A stretch of DNA of 64,000 nt, from NCBI GenBank assembly GCA_964423645.1, contig CAYRFE010000017.1:10317-74316 (forward strand). The letters are read 5' to 3'. Origin of the DNA: CAYRFE01 sp964423645 [NCBI: uncultured bacterium] (GTDB lineage Bacteria; Macinerneyibacteriota; Macinerneyibacteria; Macinerneyibacteriales). Every line of letters begins with the position of its first letter. The stretch's first letter is position 1. Shown here piece after piece: positions 9,722 to 18,730 of the stretch. The notes beneath the pieces are model-generated. The model did no database searches and was not told where the DNA came from. It was given only the letters and a program-made list of their open reading frames with translations. The position numbers were made by a program, and so were the translations under genes.

Positions 9722-10708
9722 ATGAAAAAAATGGCGGTTGTTTTTTTTCTGGGGGCGTTGTTGCATTGTGCTTTATGGGCGCAGCATCCGTTTATCGAGG
9801 CAGGATCTTCGTATGAAGGCGGAGAAGATATCAATAGCAGTGAACCGGCGATTGAGTTTTTTACGCAACTTCCAAGCTTTGAAAAAGTTAACGAGGAAAA
9901 ACCATTTGTTATCGGCGCTGACATTGTTTATAGCTCACACAGTAAAATAATTACATTGCCATTATCCTACTATCTGGTGACTGACAATAAAACAATGTAT
10001 GCCTTTAGGATAATGGTGCCGTATGTAATGAGGAAATTTGCATTTAAGTTCGATACCAGCCAAGAGTTCAGCGGTGCAGGGTTGGGTGATATAACCATCG
10101 GCGTTGACATGAATTCGAAAATTGGGGAGATGCCGATATTTTTGCAACTCATGATTAAAACTCCAACCGGAAAAGTTGATAATGAGTCGAAGGAAAATGA
10201 GTATACATATATTCCCTTAGGCACCGGAACATGGGATTTTGCACTTTCAGCAGGATTTGTAAAATATTTCGATAGTATTGCCGTAAAAGGTAAACTTGGA
10301 TATCGATTAAACGGTACATATGAAAATACAACCGAATTTGTCAAACAGGAATTTGATTTTGGTAACATGTTCACTGCAGTAGCCGGTATCGGGGCAAATG
10401 TTTCCGATAATTTCTATGGTCAATTGACGATGTTGTTTGTGTCCAATAAAGCGGTTGCTGTTAGCAATACTGTTCTCGCAACAGATACAACTACGTCACT
10501 TGAAGCAAACGGGACGGGAATTACTGTGTTAGATATTTGTCCGCAAATAGATTATTCAATAAATGGTTTTGTGTTTTCGGCTGGTATTGTTGTCCCGCTT
10601 TACAGTGCATGGGGTGAGCCTGAGCCTTTGGAGATGGTTCCGGGAGAAGGTATACCAGACCCGGAGCGTGAGATAAAAATAAAATTCGGCTTCCAGCATC
10701 CATTTTGA
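9722..10708 (+). CDS. Predicted outer-membrane barrel, MetA-pathway/transporter-like
   Basis: 328 residues with a signal peptide (MKKMAVVFFLGALLHCALWA). The pattern of GLGDITIGV, then LMIKTPTGKVD, then repeated amphipathic strands and a terminal GFQHPF resembles the Phenol_MetA_deg / transporter-like barrel family. That family is assigned mainly by structure and has no firm substrate. The last residue is phenylalanine, as expected for BAM-assembled barrels. ATG at 9722 is preferred over 9713 because AAGGAG then sits 9 bases upstream instead of touching the start. Confidence 0.7.
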   Translation: MKKMAVVFFLGALLHCALWAQHPFIEAGSSYEGGEDINSSEPAIEFFTQLPSFEKVNEEKPFVIGADIVYSSHSKIITLPLSYYLVTDNKTMYAFRIMVPYVMRKFAFKFDTSQEFSGAGLGDITIGVDMNSKIGEMPIFLQLMIKTPTGKVDNESKENEYTYIPLGTGTWDFALSAGFVKYFDSIAVKGKLGYRLNGTYENTTEFVKQEFDFGNMFTAVAGIGANVSDNFYGQLTMLFVSNKAVAVSNTVLATDTTTSLEANGTGITVLDICPQIDYSINGFVFSAGIVVPLYSAWGEPEPLEMVPGEGIPDPEREIKIKFGFQHPF

Positions 10709-10779
10709 TTTGACGACTCAACGTTTCCGCAAGCAGTGTGCCGGCTTGACGAGATGGAATACGATAAATTGAATGAATA

Positions 10780-10925
10780 CCTTTGCAAAACTACCATTTT
10801 TTGAATGTGTGCCCAATCCCCTCCCGTGAAAATCGGGAGGGGGTTAAATTGTTATATAATAGCGACTTCGCCCCCACACTTCTTTAGAAAATAAAGATAA
10901 TTGAGAAATTTTGAATTTTGCAAAC
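10780..10925 (+). repeat. Interspersed palindromic element, copy 1
   Basis: Left end CCTTTGCAAAA, right end TTTTGCAAAC. Inside are the CCCCTCCCG/CGGGAGGG hairpin and a decayed version of the GGGGACGAAGTCCCC palindrome (AGCGACTTCGCCCCC). It lies in the 426-bp gap between the transporter-like barrel and the Pel-like operon. Confidence 0.8.
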
Positions 10926-10952
10926 ATATGGAATTGTGAAAAAAAGAAAACG

Positions 10953-10985
10953 AACCACTCCGTAGACGCTTCGGGGTAGTTTTTT
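10953..10985 (+). terminator. Hairpin followed by T-run
   Basis: AACCACTCCG pairs imperfectly with CGGGGTAGTT, followed by six T. It could end transcription entering the Pel-like operon region. Similar accccgtag/ctacggggt hairpins recur downstream of other genes (48047-48068, about 61586-61612, 38000-38029). Confidence 0.5.
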
Positions 10986-11134
10986 GCCGGGATGATCTGT
11001 GATAGGTGAAGAACTTTTGCTTTCATCTGAAGAGTTGTGCAAAATTCAAATTATCGAATTTTTTTTCATTGAATATTCATATATCTGTGATATTGTCAAA
11101 GGAGAAGAAATAATAGGTTCGAAAGGATGATTAT

Positions 11135-12316
11135 ATGCGGATTCTTATGATAATTTTTTTGTTTTGCATGGTAACGACGAATATCGTTGCTTTTGAGATT
11201 CATAATACGCTTCACATAGGCGGATTTGCATCGGTATCAGAATCCGGATGGTATGACGGATGGGGGCGGACAATTCTTTTTCATACAACAGATGGTTTTG
11301 AATTTAAAACCAAAGTAATAGGGGGATTTTCGGATAATTCAGCATATGCGGTTGCGTCTTTCTACGCTGAGGCGGGAGTGACGGAATGTATGTTTGGATT
11401 GAAAACAACTCTCCATGCAGGTGAGGAAACCGGTGGTTTTGGAAAATTCGGATACCCTCCGCTCAAGGAATTACCGGAATTGTTTTTTTTAGATGATTTT
11501 GCCTATCGCGATAGATTTACGGTGACAAAAAATTCTGAAGGCGTAAAAGAATTCGTGTCAATTTCCACTGCATATTTTAATGCAGATGTACACAATGTTC
11601 GCTTTCGCGGAAGAACGATGTTTGCAGAACCTGAAAATATCTATCCGAATGATGCAATTCATGACCTCCAGTGGTTTCGTGATTTTACGCTTGAGCTCAG
11701 TTACGGTAGTGAGTTACTTTCCGGAGGCGTGATGTTTCTTAAGGGGCCGGTATTGGATTATTGTTTTAAAAATATTGATAGAGATCTTGACGGTGATGGT
11801 ACGACATTGAATGATAAATATAAAGACACACTGGTGTTCGGACTGTTATATGGAAAAGTTCAATTGAATACCGCTTTTTATGATTATATGAATCGGTATT
11901 ATTATTCGGCAGTTCGTATTACGGTGCCGATGGGCGGGCATGAATATTCTGTGTATGCGGAAGTGAATGATCTCAATAAAGTCACGTCTGTTTTTCTTAC
12001 TCAGGATTATCGGCGTGACCTGTATGGAAGCATGAACTATAAAAATGATGATAATGATCTATTTTTAGCTGCCGCTGACACAGAAGTGTTCGGCCGATTG
12101 TCTTTGATCGGTATGATTTGTTATCGTGACGTCTATTCGGAAGATCTGTATTATGAAGGAGTCGTTGGATCACTTACCGCAGCGTATGCTACAGAGATCG
12201 GGATATTTTCGTGCACGATCGGCACGACACATTTTACTACCGTTTGGGATGCATGGCAGATTTTTCCTGAAGATCCGAGTCTGATCGCCGCATTATCGTG
12301 GGAATATGATTTTTAA
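11135..12316 (+). CDS. Predicted outer-membrane beta-barrel at head of Pel-like operon
   Basis: 393 residues with a signal peptide (MRILMIIFLFCMVTTNIVAF). The mature part is made of amphipathic strands and ends SWEYDF with the C-terminal phenylalanine of a barrel protein. I do not recognise a named family. It overlaps the next gene by 11 bp and opens the Pel-like cluster, so it is the best candidate for the outer-membrane exit channel. That role is played in Pseudomonas by PelB, a far larger TPR-barrel protein absent here. GAAAGGA precedes the ATG by about 7 bases. A weak TTGAAT/TATTGT promoter (11069-11096, 16-bp spacer) lies upstream. Confidence 0.65.
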   Translation: MRILMIIFLFCMVTTNIVAFEIHNTLHIGGFASVSESGWYDGWGRTILFHTTDGFEFKTKVIGGFSDNSAYAVASFYAEAGVTECMFGLKTTLHAGEETGGFGKFGYPPLKELPELFFLDDFAYRDRFTVTKNSEGVKEFVSISTAYFNADVHNVRFRGRTMFAEPENIYPNDAIHDLQWFRDFTLELSYGSELLSGGVMFLKGPVLDYCFKNIDRDLDGDGTTLNDKYKDTLVFGLLYGKVQLNTAFYDYMNRYYYSAVRITVPMGGHEYSVYAEVNDLNKVTSVFLTQDYRRDLYGSMNYKNDDNDLFLAAADTEVFGRLSLIGMICYRDVYSEDLYYEGVVGSLTAAYATEIGIFSCTIGTTHFTTVWDAWQIFPEDPSLIAALSWEYDF

Positions 12317-13244
12317 GAAAATCGTGGGAGTATGCATCGTGGTGTGTAGTATGGTATTTTCTCTTCACCCGCGTGATTACAGAGAGGAAATGCGGAGGTT
12401 AATAATCGGTATTTCTGAAAAAGCCCGTTTGACCAATTCAGACTTTATTGTTATACCTCAAAATTCCGTGATCCTTATGTATACCAGGGACGGTGTGTTA
12501 CACGAACCGTTTGCATCTCATATTTCAGGTATCGGTCATGAGCCTCTTTTTTCAAAAAACTTCCCGCAAGAAATATCACATGATGTGCGTGAATTGCAAA
12601 AAGTTGTATCTGACGGATTTCCTGTATGGACTATCGAATATGCCGCGAACTATCGTGATGCAAAAAAATTGGTAAACGATAATAAATCCAATCAATTCGT
12701 GACCTTTGTTGCCGAAAAACGCAGTTTGGACTCAATTCCTTCCGATTCCGAAAAACTGTTTACATGGTCTTCGAAAAACATTGAATCGATATCGATGGTA
12801 CGCAATTTTTTGTATCTTATTAATCCCCATCGTTTTAAAACGCTTCAAGCTTTTGAAGCAGCGATACAACGTACAAATTTCGATGCAGTGGTGATCGATG
12901 CATATTTTATGTCGCGACCGATCACAAAAGAAACGGTACAGCTGTTGAAAAAAAAGCAGAACGGGAACAGACGTCTGGTGCTCGCCTATATGAGTATCGG
13001 AGAAGCGGAGGATTACCGTTATTATTGGCGTTCTGAATGGAATACCAAGAGACCGGCGTGGATTGTTGCTGAAAATAAAAAATGGAAAGGTAATTATTCG
13101 GTACGATTTTGGGATAAAAAATGGCATGCAATACTCTATAAAAATGTATCGTCATATATTGATAAAATTGTCGCAGCCGGATTTGATGGTGTCTATTTAG
13201 ACACTATTGATGTATTTATGCGTTTCGAGCGGGGAGATTTATAA
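12306..13244 (+). CDS. TM1410/GH114-type glycoside hydrolase (PelA hydrolase-like)
   Basis: 312 residues: signal peptide or anchor (~1-20), a variable region, then a TIM-barrel-like domain. Visible motifs are VLAYMSIGEAEDYRYYW, VRFWDKKWHAIL and AGFDGVYLDTID, characteristic of the TM1410/GH114 family. That family includes the hydrolase domain of PelA, which cleaves alpha-1,4-linked galactosamine polymers. The acidic residues in GEAEDY and GVYLDTID are the likely catalytic or substrate-binding positions. In Pseudomonas, hydrolase and deacetylase are fused in PelA; here they are separate genes with pelD between them. Translationally coupled on both sides (11-bp overlap upstream, TAATG with pelD). 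Confidence 0.8.
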   Translation: MIFKKIVGVCIVVCSMVFSLHPRDYREEMRRLIIGISEKARLTNSDFIVIPQNSVILMYTRDGVLHEPFASHISGIGHEPLFSKNFPQEISHDVRELQKVVSDGFPVWTIEYAANYRDAKKLVNDNKSNQFVTFVAEKRSLDSIPSDSEKLFTWSSKNIESISMVRNFLYLINPHRFKTLQAFEAAIQRTNFDAVVIDAYFMSRPITKETVQLLKKKQNGNRRLVLAYMSIGEAEDYRYYWRSEWNTKRPAWIVAENKKWKGNYSVRFWDKKWHAILYKNVSSYIDKIVAAGFDGVYLDTIDVFMRFERGDL

Positions 13245-14476
13245 TGCTTTCAATGCCTCGTTACAAATCCAGAACATTCTATTGCCTCGTGGAATCTTTA
13301 TTGGCAGCGGGTCTTATTTATTACATTTATTTTGCTCGCCTACCATTCAAAGATCCTTTTTTTACCATGAATGTGCATCCGTTACTAATGGTGACGGTTG
13401 TTTTGAGTTTATGGTACGGGAATTTTTTGGGATTGCTCAGTGCGGGGGTCATGTCGTTGTTTTTTACTGTCGCCTATTTTGCCGCGGGTAAAAATCTATA
13501 TTTTTTAGTCACTGACTTCCAGTATTATAAGTTTTATCTTATGTTTTTTCTTGCTGCGGTGGTCTTCGGACGTTTTCGCGACAATTATGAGAATCGACTT
13601 GATGCATTGAAAACCGAACAAAAGCAATTAAATGAGGACTATGGGAAATTAAAAGCGATTTATGAAAAAACAAAATTTATAAAAGACGAATTGAAGAAAC
13701 AGATAATCGGTGCCGAAGAAAGTATTCTGTCGTTGTACGAGATCGCATCATCCCTCGAAGCAGTGAGTTCTGAAGAAATATATTCAGAGCTGATGGGGAT
13801 CATGGTGCGATTTCTTAAGGCAAAAACGGTGTCTGTTTATTCTTTAAGTCCTCGTAATGCCATGCTTCGTTTGAAGGTTCGTTTTGGTGGAGAAAGTAAT
13901 TTGCCTCTCTCGATTGACACAAAAAAAATCATCTATTATGATCTGATGATAATGAATCAAGATGCGCATAAGAAAACAGATGCTCATGATAATGAGACAC
14001 CGCTTATGAGCGCTCCGATCATACATAACGGTTCGGTTATCGGGGTTGTTAATATTGAAGATATGGAGTTTGATAATATCACCGATTATACATTTAATCT
14101 TTTTAAAATTATTATGGATTGGTCCAATAAAGCGATCGTTCGTGCACTGACATTAGAGGGATACGGTAATCAATGGTATAAAAAAACAGGTTTATTGAAA
14201 ATTGAACCCTTTTTAGAACGTGTCGAGATTGAAAAAAAACGGTATGATAAATACGGTATGAAACATACAGTATTGGTATATACACGAAGCTCTTTTACTC
14301 TTACTGACGTGGAGAATAAAATGCGTTCGGTTATCCGTGATGTTGATGTACTTGCTTATAATTCCGAAACCGATACAATTCATTTACTTCTTCCGGCAAC
14401 CCCTTATGAAGCGATTCCGCTTATTGAAGAACGTATACAGAAAAAATTTAATTTCAAATTGGACAGAATTATATGA
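13244..14476 (+). CDS. pelD: PelD-like c-di-GMP receptor (membrane, GAF, degenerate GGDEF)
   Basis: 410 residues: hydrophobic helices at about 12-110, a coiled linker (~120-160), a GAF-like domain (~165-310) and a degenerate GGDEF domain (~320-410). The active-site loop reads SETDT instead of GGDEF, so no cyclase activity is expected. The inhibitory-site motif RxxD is intact as Arg365-Asp-Val-Asp368, almost the same numbering as the c-di-GMP-binding RxxD known from Pseudomonas PelD. This places polymer production under c-di-GMP control (inference). Start overlaps the previous stop (TAATG); the stop overlaps the next ATG (ATGA). Confidence 0.85.
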   Translation: MLSMPRYKSRTFYCLVESLLAAGLIYYIYFARLPFKDPFFTMNVHPLLMVTVVLSLWYGNFLGLLSAGVMSLFFTVAYFAAGKNLYFLVTDFQYYKFYLMFFLAAVVFGRFRDNYENRLDALKTEQKQLNEDYGKLKAIYEKTKFIKDELKKQIIGAEESILSLYEIASSLEAVSSEEIYSELMGIMVRFLKAKTVSVYSLSPRNAMLRLKVRFGGESNLPLSIDTKKIIYYDLMIMNQDAHKKTDAHDNETPLMSAPIIHNGSVIGVVNIEDMEFDNITDYTFNLFKIIMDWSNKAIVRALTLEGYGNQWYKKTGLLKIEPFLERVEIEKKRYDKYGMKHTVLVYTRSSFTLTDVENKMRSVIRDVDVLAYNSETDTIHLLLPATPYEAIPLIEERIQKKFNFKLDRII

Positions 14477-16320
14477 ATCCGCTGAGTAAATTGTTGATAT
14501 TACTGAGTGTTATCTTTCTTTCGACTGTTGCGGTCGTATCGTATCGTTTTTATTCGAAAAATAAAAGTAGTTTTGAATCAAATCCTATGATACCTGTGCC
14601 GTCAGGCTTAGTATCAGCGACCGATATTCCGCAAAATTTTCAAAAGCTTCACGTCATCTATTCGACGGCAGACAGTAATTCATCGGAAACGTATGAAAAT
14701 ATTCGTTATGTATGTTCGATGGGAAAAATAAACGCCGAATTTACTCCCGTTTTGCAGTTCACTGCTCAAATACTCGATCGAGCGGGGGCTGATGATAGTG
14801 TTGTTATCGCTACGGAAATGGTTGAAAGTTTACCTGCAGGCGCACTGTACTCATATGTTCAAAACGGCGGGCATTTGGTATTTTTAACTCGAAACACCGC
14901 GTCGGTATTTCATCAACTCGTCGGAATCGAGTCCAGCAGAGGGTATCTTCCGGCAATCAAGGGCTTATTATTTAAACAACCATTTTTTCCGGGAATGGAT
15001 TCTCTTAAACTGCAGGATTCAGGAGCTATAGTTCATTCGTCGGTCGACGTGCGTTGCGCTCGTGATGTGTTGATGTATGCCGAGTCTTCAACAGGTGTCC
15101 CGCTTTTATGGACTCGTAAGTATGGCAATGGAAACGTGGTGTATTTAAACTCAACACTGGCGAATTATAAAGGAAACAGAGGCTTTTTACTTCAGGTTAT
15201 CGCGCTTGGTTCCGATTATTTCCTTCAAACCGTTGTCAATACTAAAGTTTTGACCATTGATGATTTTCCGGCACCGATAAAACGCGGGCGTGATAATATT
15301 ATTCATAACTATTATCTCATGGATAATTTATCATTTTTCAGGCATATTTGGTGGTCTTCAATGTATTCGCTTGCAAAAAAATATAATCTCGTGTACACGG
15401 GTATGCTTATTGGTACATATAACCTCACGGTGTCCCCTCCGTTCGATCAAATGACCCTTGAAGAAATCGATGATCTTCGCTATTTCGGGTATAAATTATT
15501 AGAACTCAAAGGTGAGATCGGATTTCATGGGTATAACCACAACTCGTTAGTAATGAAAGATCAAATGTTATTTGATGAATACGGTTATTACCCGTGGCCA
15601 TCAAAAGAAGCAATGGAAAACGCCTTGAATATTACAAATAATTCAGTTCGTAGCGTTTTCAGTCAATTGAAAATTACCTCATATGTACCGCCTTCGAACA
15701 TTATAAGCGTTGAAGGGAAGCAAGCTGTTTTATCGGTGTTTCCCGGTTTGAGAGTAATCGGCGGATTATATACGGGAAGCGATGAAAAGGGGATATTATA
15801 TCAAGAATTCGGGCCTGATCCTGATCTTGAAGGTGTATATGATTACCCGCGTTTAAGTGCCGGATATACCTATTCAAGTGAAGATATGTGGACTATTTTT
15901 AACGGAATTGCACATTTTGGTTTAGTGAATCATTTTATTCATCCTGATGATGTATTGGATAGTAATCGTTCAGGTGATAAAACATGGAAAGACCTATACT
16001 CGGATATAGATAAGATATTCGGAGAGATACATGCTCATTTTCCGCATTTACGTCCAAGAACGGTTACTCATGCGGCAGAGGAATATCGTTTTTATGAAAA
16101 ACTCCGTGTTTTCGTTCATCGCGAAAAAGATACGGTGGCGATTAACTACACTGATGCGGCATTACCGGTATTTCATTACTTTCGACTCAATATAAAAAAA
16201 CGGATCGTGTCAATCAATGGCGGTGTTTTCCACTACATCAATGATACCGATACCTACAGGCTGTATCTAATAATCGCAAACAGTGCATCGGTAACCCTGA
16301 AATTTGAATCGTATGATTAA
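14473..16320 (+). CDS. DUF2194-like polysaccharide deacetylase (PelA deacetylase-like)
   Basis: 615 residues with an N-terminal signal/anchor helix (~7-26). A Rossmann-like N-terminal half (~35-260) precedes a NodB-like half. TIDDFPAP supplies the Asp-Asp metal motif, and GFHGYNHNS supplies the His-xxx-His motif. A TVTHAAEEY segment and a C-terminal beta domain follow. This matches the DUF2194 proteins found with pel genes outside Pseudomonas. Likely reaction: removal of acetyl groups from the GalNAc-rich polymer in the periplasm, giving a cationic product. Coupled to pelD by ATGA; its end overlaps the pelE-like start by 8 bp. Confidence 0.75.
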   Translation: MNPLSKLLILLSVIFLSTVAVVSYRFYSKNKSSFESNPMIPVPSGLVSATDIPQNFQKLHVIYSTADSNSSETYENIRYVCSMGKINAEFTPVLQFTAQILDRAGADDSVVIATEMVESLPAGALYSYVQNGGHLVFLTRNTASVFHQLVGIESSRGYLPAIKGLLFKQPFFPGMDSLKLQDSGAIVHSSVDVRCARDVLMYAESSTGVPLLWTRKYGNGNVVYLNSTLANYKGNRGFLLQVIALGSDYFLQTVVNTKVLTIDDFPAPIKRGRDNIIHNYYLMDNLSFFRHIWWSSMYSLAKKYNLVYTGMLIGTYNLTVSPPFDQMTLEEIDDLRYFGYKLLELKGEIGFHGYNHNSLVMKDQMLFDEYGYYPWPSKEAMENALNITNNSVRSVFSQLKITSYVPPSNIISVEGKQAVLSVFPGLRVIGGLYTGSDEKGILYQEFGPDPDLEGVYDYPRLSAGYTYSSEDMWTIFNGIAHFGLVNHFIHPDDVLDSNRSGDKTWKDLYSDIDKIFGEIHAHFPHLRPRTVTHAAEEYRFYEKLRVFVHREKDTVAINYTDAALPVFHYFRLNIKKRIVSINGGVFHYINDTDTYRLYLIIANSASVTLKFESYD

Positions 16321-17311
16321 ATCGATATTATTTATATTTAATGCGAAATATTTTTTTCCGTTATTTGTTTTCATGTTATGTGTTGCCGATTGCATTGTAT
16401 TGTTGTACACAATGATTGATTTTATTTATTCACCGCTACACGGGGTATTGCTTCATGTTTTTTTATGTGTAATGTATGCGGCGATTTCGCATCACTATAA
16501 AGGGAAAGCTGATCATTTGGGATATCTAATCTTATGTATGCCGGGGTTGGGGTTTTTGATGGTGGTAATAAGTGAACTATTCTCACGATATACGAAAACC
16601 ACAGAAATTATTGAGGATTATGATCGCTATGTGCATTATATAAGCAATTTGATAATGCTCAAACCGCTCAATTTTCATGCGGAGACCAATGTGATGTCAA
16701 CGGTTGATGCACTTTATTACGGAGATCGTAATGATGCAAAAAGTGCGGTTGTCAATCTTACCTCAGAGAATCCTGCGGTGAAAGTCACAATATTAAAAAA
16801 AGCCCTGATGAATGATGACCACGAGATCGTTCATTATGCCGCTGCAACTCTCACACTCATGGAACAAGAGTATGAACGACGTTTGGATGCGTTGCGTAGT
16901 AAATATATAGCCGGTGTCTCAGCACATCAACTTTTAGAATTGATCGAATGCTATAATGAATTTATTCTTACCGGATTGGCCGAAGGAGAGGCATTGCGAC
17001 ATTATCGGCAAGAAATGCAATCAACGATCGATTTTTTGAAGCAAAGCGGCACACCGCATCGAGAAGCCCTCATCATTTCTGTTGAAAACTTGATCTCTTT
17101 AGAACGATTTGCTGATGCAGAAACCGATGTGTTCTTGTTGCGTGCCATGAATGAAGAAGCATATGAATCGTATTTTTTAAGCATGAAAATAAAATACAAT
17201 ACGGGCGATATCGAAGCTGTGGCAAAAATCGCACGGTATATCCGTGAAAAACAACTGATTTTGCCTGCTGAAAAAGAAAGTATTGTTGCCTTCTGGCTTG
17301 GAGTCGCATGA
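16313..17311 (+). CDS. pelE: PelE-like inner-membrane protein
   Basis: 332 residues. Two hydrophobic stretches (~12-35 and ~42-62) and a third (~72-90) are followed by a cytosolic alpha-helical part. That part has TPR/HEAT-like repeats (DAKSAVVNLTSENPAVKVTI, then HEIVHYAAATLTLMEQEYE). Layout and position between the deacetylase and pelF match PelE, a membrane partner of PelD in the Pel synthase complex; the sequence itself is poorly conserved. ATG at 16313 overlaps the previous stop by 8 bp; a TTG at 16304 is an alternative. Its stop overlaps the pelF ATG. Confidence 0.6.
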   Translation: MIKSILFIFNAKYFFPLFVFMLCVADCIVLLYTMIDFIYSPLHGVLLHVFLCVMYAAISHHYKGKADHLGYLILCMPGLGFLMVVISELFSRYTKTTEIIEDYDRYVHYISNLIMLKPLNFHAETNVMSTVDALYYGDRNDAKSAVVNLTSENPAVKVTILKKALMNDDHEIVHYAAATLTLMEQEYERRLDALRSKYIAGVSAHQLLELIECYNEFILTGLAEGEALRHYRQEMQSTIDFLKQSGTPHREALIISVENLISLERFADAETDVFLLRAMNEEAYESYFLSMKIKYNTGDIEAVAKIARYIREKQLILPAEKESIVAFWLGVA

Positions 17312-18729
17312 CCAAAAAAACTGTTTGTCTGCTCGCCGAAGGCTCATATCCGTATGTTTTTGGCGGAGTATCATCATGGATTCAAGATTTGATCACATCG
17401 ATGCCCGAACGTGAGTTCAAGGTATTGTCAATAATGCCCTCTCGACACGATATGATGGAGTGTAAATATATTCTTCCTCCCAATCTTATTGAAATGACGA
17501 CCATTTATTTGCAAGATTTTAAAATATTAGATCCGACTCCGCGGTATTTTAATCCTGAACTATCGTCTGAAGAAATTAAAAGTATTCGTGATTTTTTGCG
17601 CTTTGATATGAATATCGATTGGGAAATAGCCGCTCGAACTCTTGGAAATGTTGAAAAGTTGGGAAATCCTATAGAGTTTTTGCATAGTAAATTATTTTGG
17701 AATTTATTAGTTGAGTTTTATGAAGAACGTTATGCAATTGAGGGTTTTAATGAATTTTTTTGGACATTACGGTCGATGTTTGTTTTTTTTATCACTATCA
17801 TGCAAAGTAAATTACCCGAAGCGGATATATATCATGCCGTGTCAACAGGTTATCCGGGACTGTTGGGTGTCATGGCATCTCACAGTCACAAAAAACCATT
17901 TATACTTACCGAACACGGTATCTATGCTCGTGAACGAGAAGAGGATATTATTAAGGCTCAGTGGGTAAAAGGTGTGTATAAAAAAATGTGGATCGACTTT
18001 TTTTATTTTATATCAAAAGGAGCGTATCTTTCTGCGGACAGTGTTGTTTCATTGTTTGAGCGTAATCGCCAATTTCAAGTTGAGTTGGGTTCGCATCCGG
18101 ATAAAACATGTGTCATTGCAAACGGTATTGATTCCAGTGCGTATACATTCACAAAAGAAGAACATGCTCATTGTATCATCGGTGCTTTATTACGACTTGT
18201 TCCGATAAAAGATGTAAAAACGCTCATTCGGGCATTTTCTTTGGTACTTCGCGAATTTCCTCATACGCAATTGTATATATTGGGACCATATGATGAGGAT
18301 AAAGATTATTACAATGAATGCGTGAAGCTTGTCGGATATCTTGAACTCGGAGAAAGTGTTGTTTTCACCGGTAGAGTCAAACCGCTTGAATATTTACCGA
18401 AATTTGATATCATGGTGTTAACGTCAATATCGGAAGGGCAACCGCTGGTTATTTTAGAAGGAATGGCATCCGGGATACCATACGTTTCAACTGATGTCGG
18501 TTCTTGTCGTGAACTTCTTGAAGGACGAGACGGTGACGAAATAGGCAAGGCCGGAATAATCGTCAAGCCGGTTTCTCCCGCAGAAACTGCACAAGCGTTG
18601 CGTACTTTATTAAAAAGTAAAAAACTCAGACAAGAAATGGGTAAATGCGGACGTTTACGCGCAGAGATTCATTACAAAAAAACCGCCTTTGTGGATGCAT
18701 ATAGAGAAATCTACGAAAGGTATGATTAA
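17308..18729 (+). CDS. pelF: PelF-like GT4 glycosyltransferase
   Basis: 473 residues. Opens TKKTVCLLAEGSYPYVFGGVSSWIQDLI, the acceptor-side glycine loop typical of PelF. The C-terminal GT-B half contains RLVPIKDVKTLIRAF, then LTSISEGQPLVILEGMASG with the EGQPL/E motif that binds the donor nucleotide-sugar. Known role: cytosolic polymerase of Pel using UDP-GalNAc/UDP-GlcNAc and working with PelG. ATGA overlap with pelE. Fully co-directional within the operon. Confidence 0.9.
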   Translation: MTKKTVCLLAEGSYPYVFGGVSSWIQDLITSMPEREFKVLSIMPSRHDMMECKYILPPNLIEMTTIYLQDFKILDPTPRYFNPELSSEEIKSIRDFLRFDMNIDWEIAARTLGNVEKLGNPIEFLHSKLFWNLLVEFYEERYAIEGFNEFFWTLRSMFVFFITIMQSKLPEADIYHAVSTGYPGLLGVMASHSHKKPFILTEHGIYAREREEDIIKAQWVKGVYKKMWIDFFYFISKGAYLSADSVVSLFERNRQFQVELGSHPDKTCVIANGIDSSAYTFTKEEHAHCIIGALLRLVPIKDVKTLIRAFSLVLREFPHTQLYILGPYDEDKDYYNECVKLVGYLELGESVVFTGRVKPLEYLPKFDIMVLTSISEGQPLVILEGMASGIPYVSTDVGSCRELLEGRDGDEIGKAGIIVKPVSPAETAQALRTLLKSKKLRQEMGKCGRLRAEIHYKKTAFVDAYREIYERYD

Positions 18730-18730
18730 G

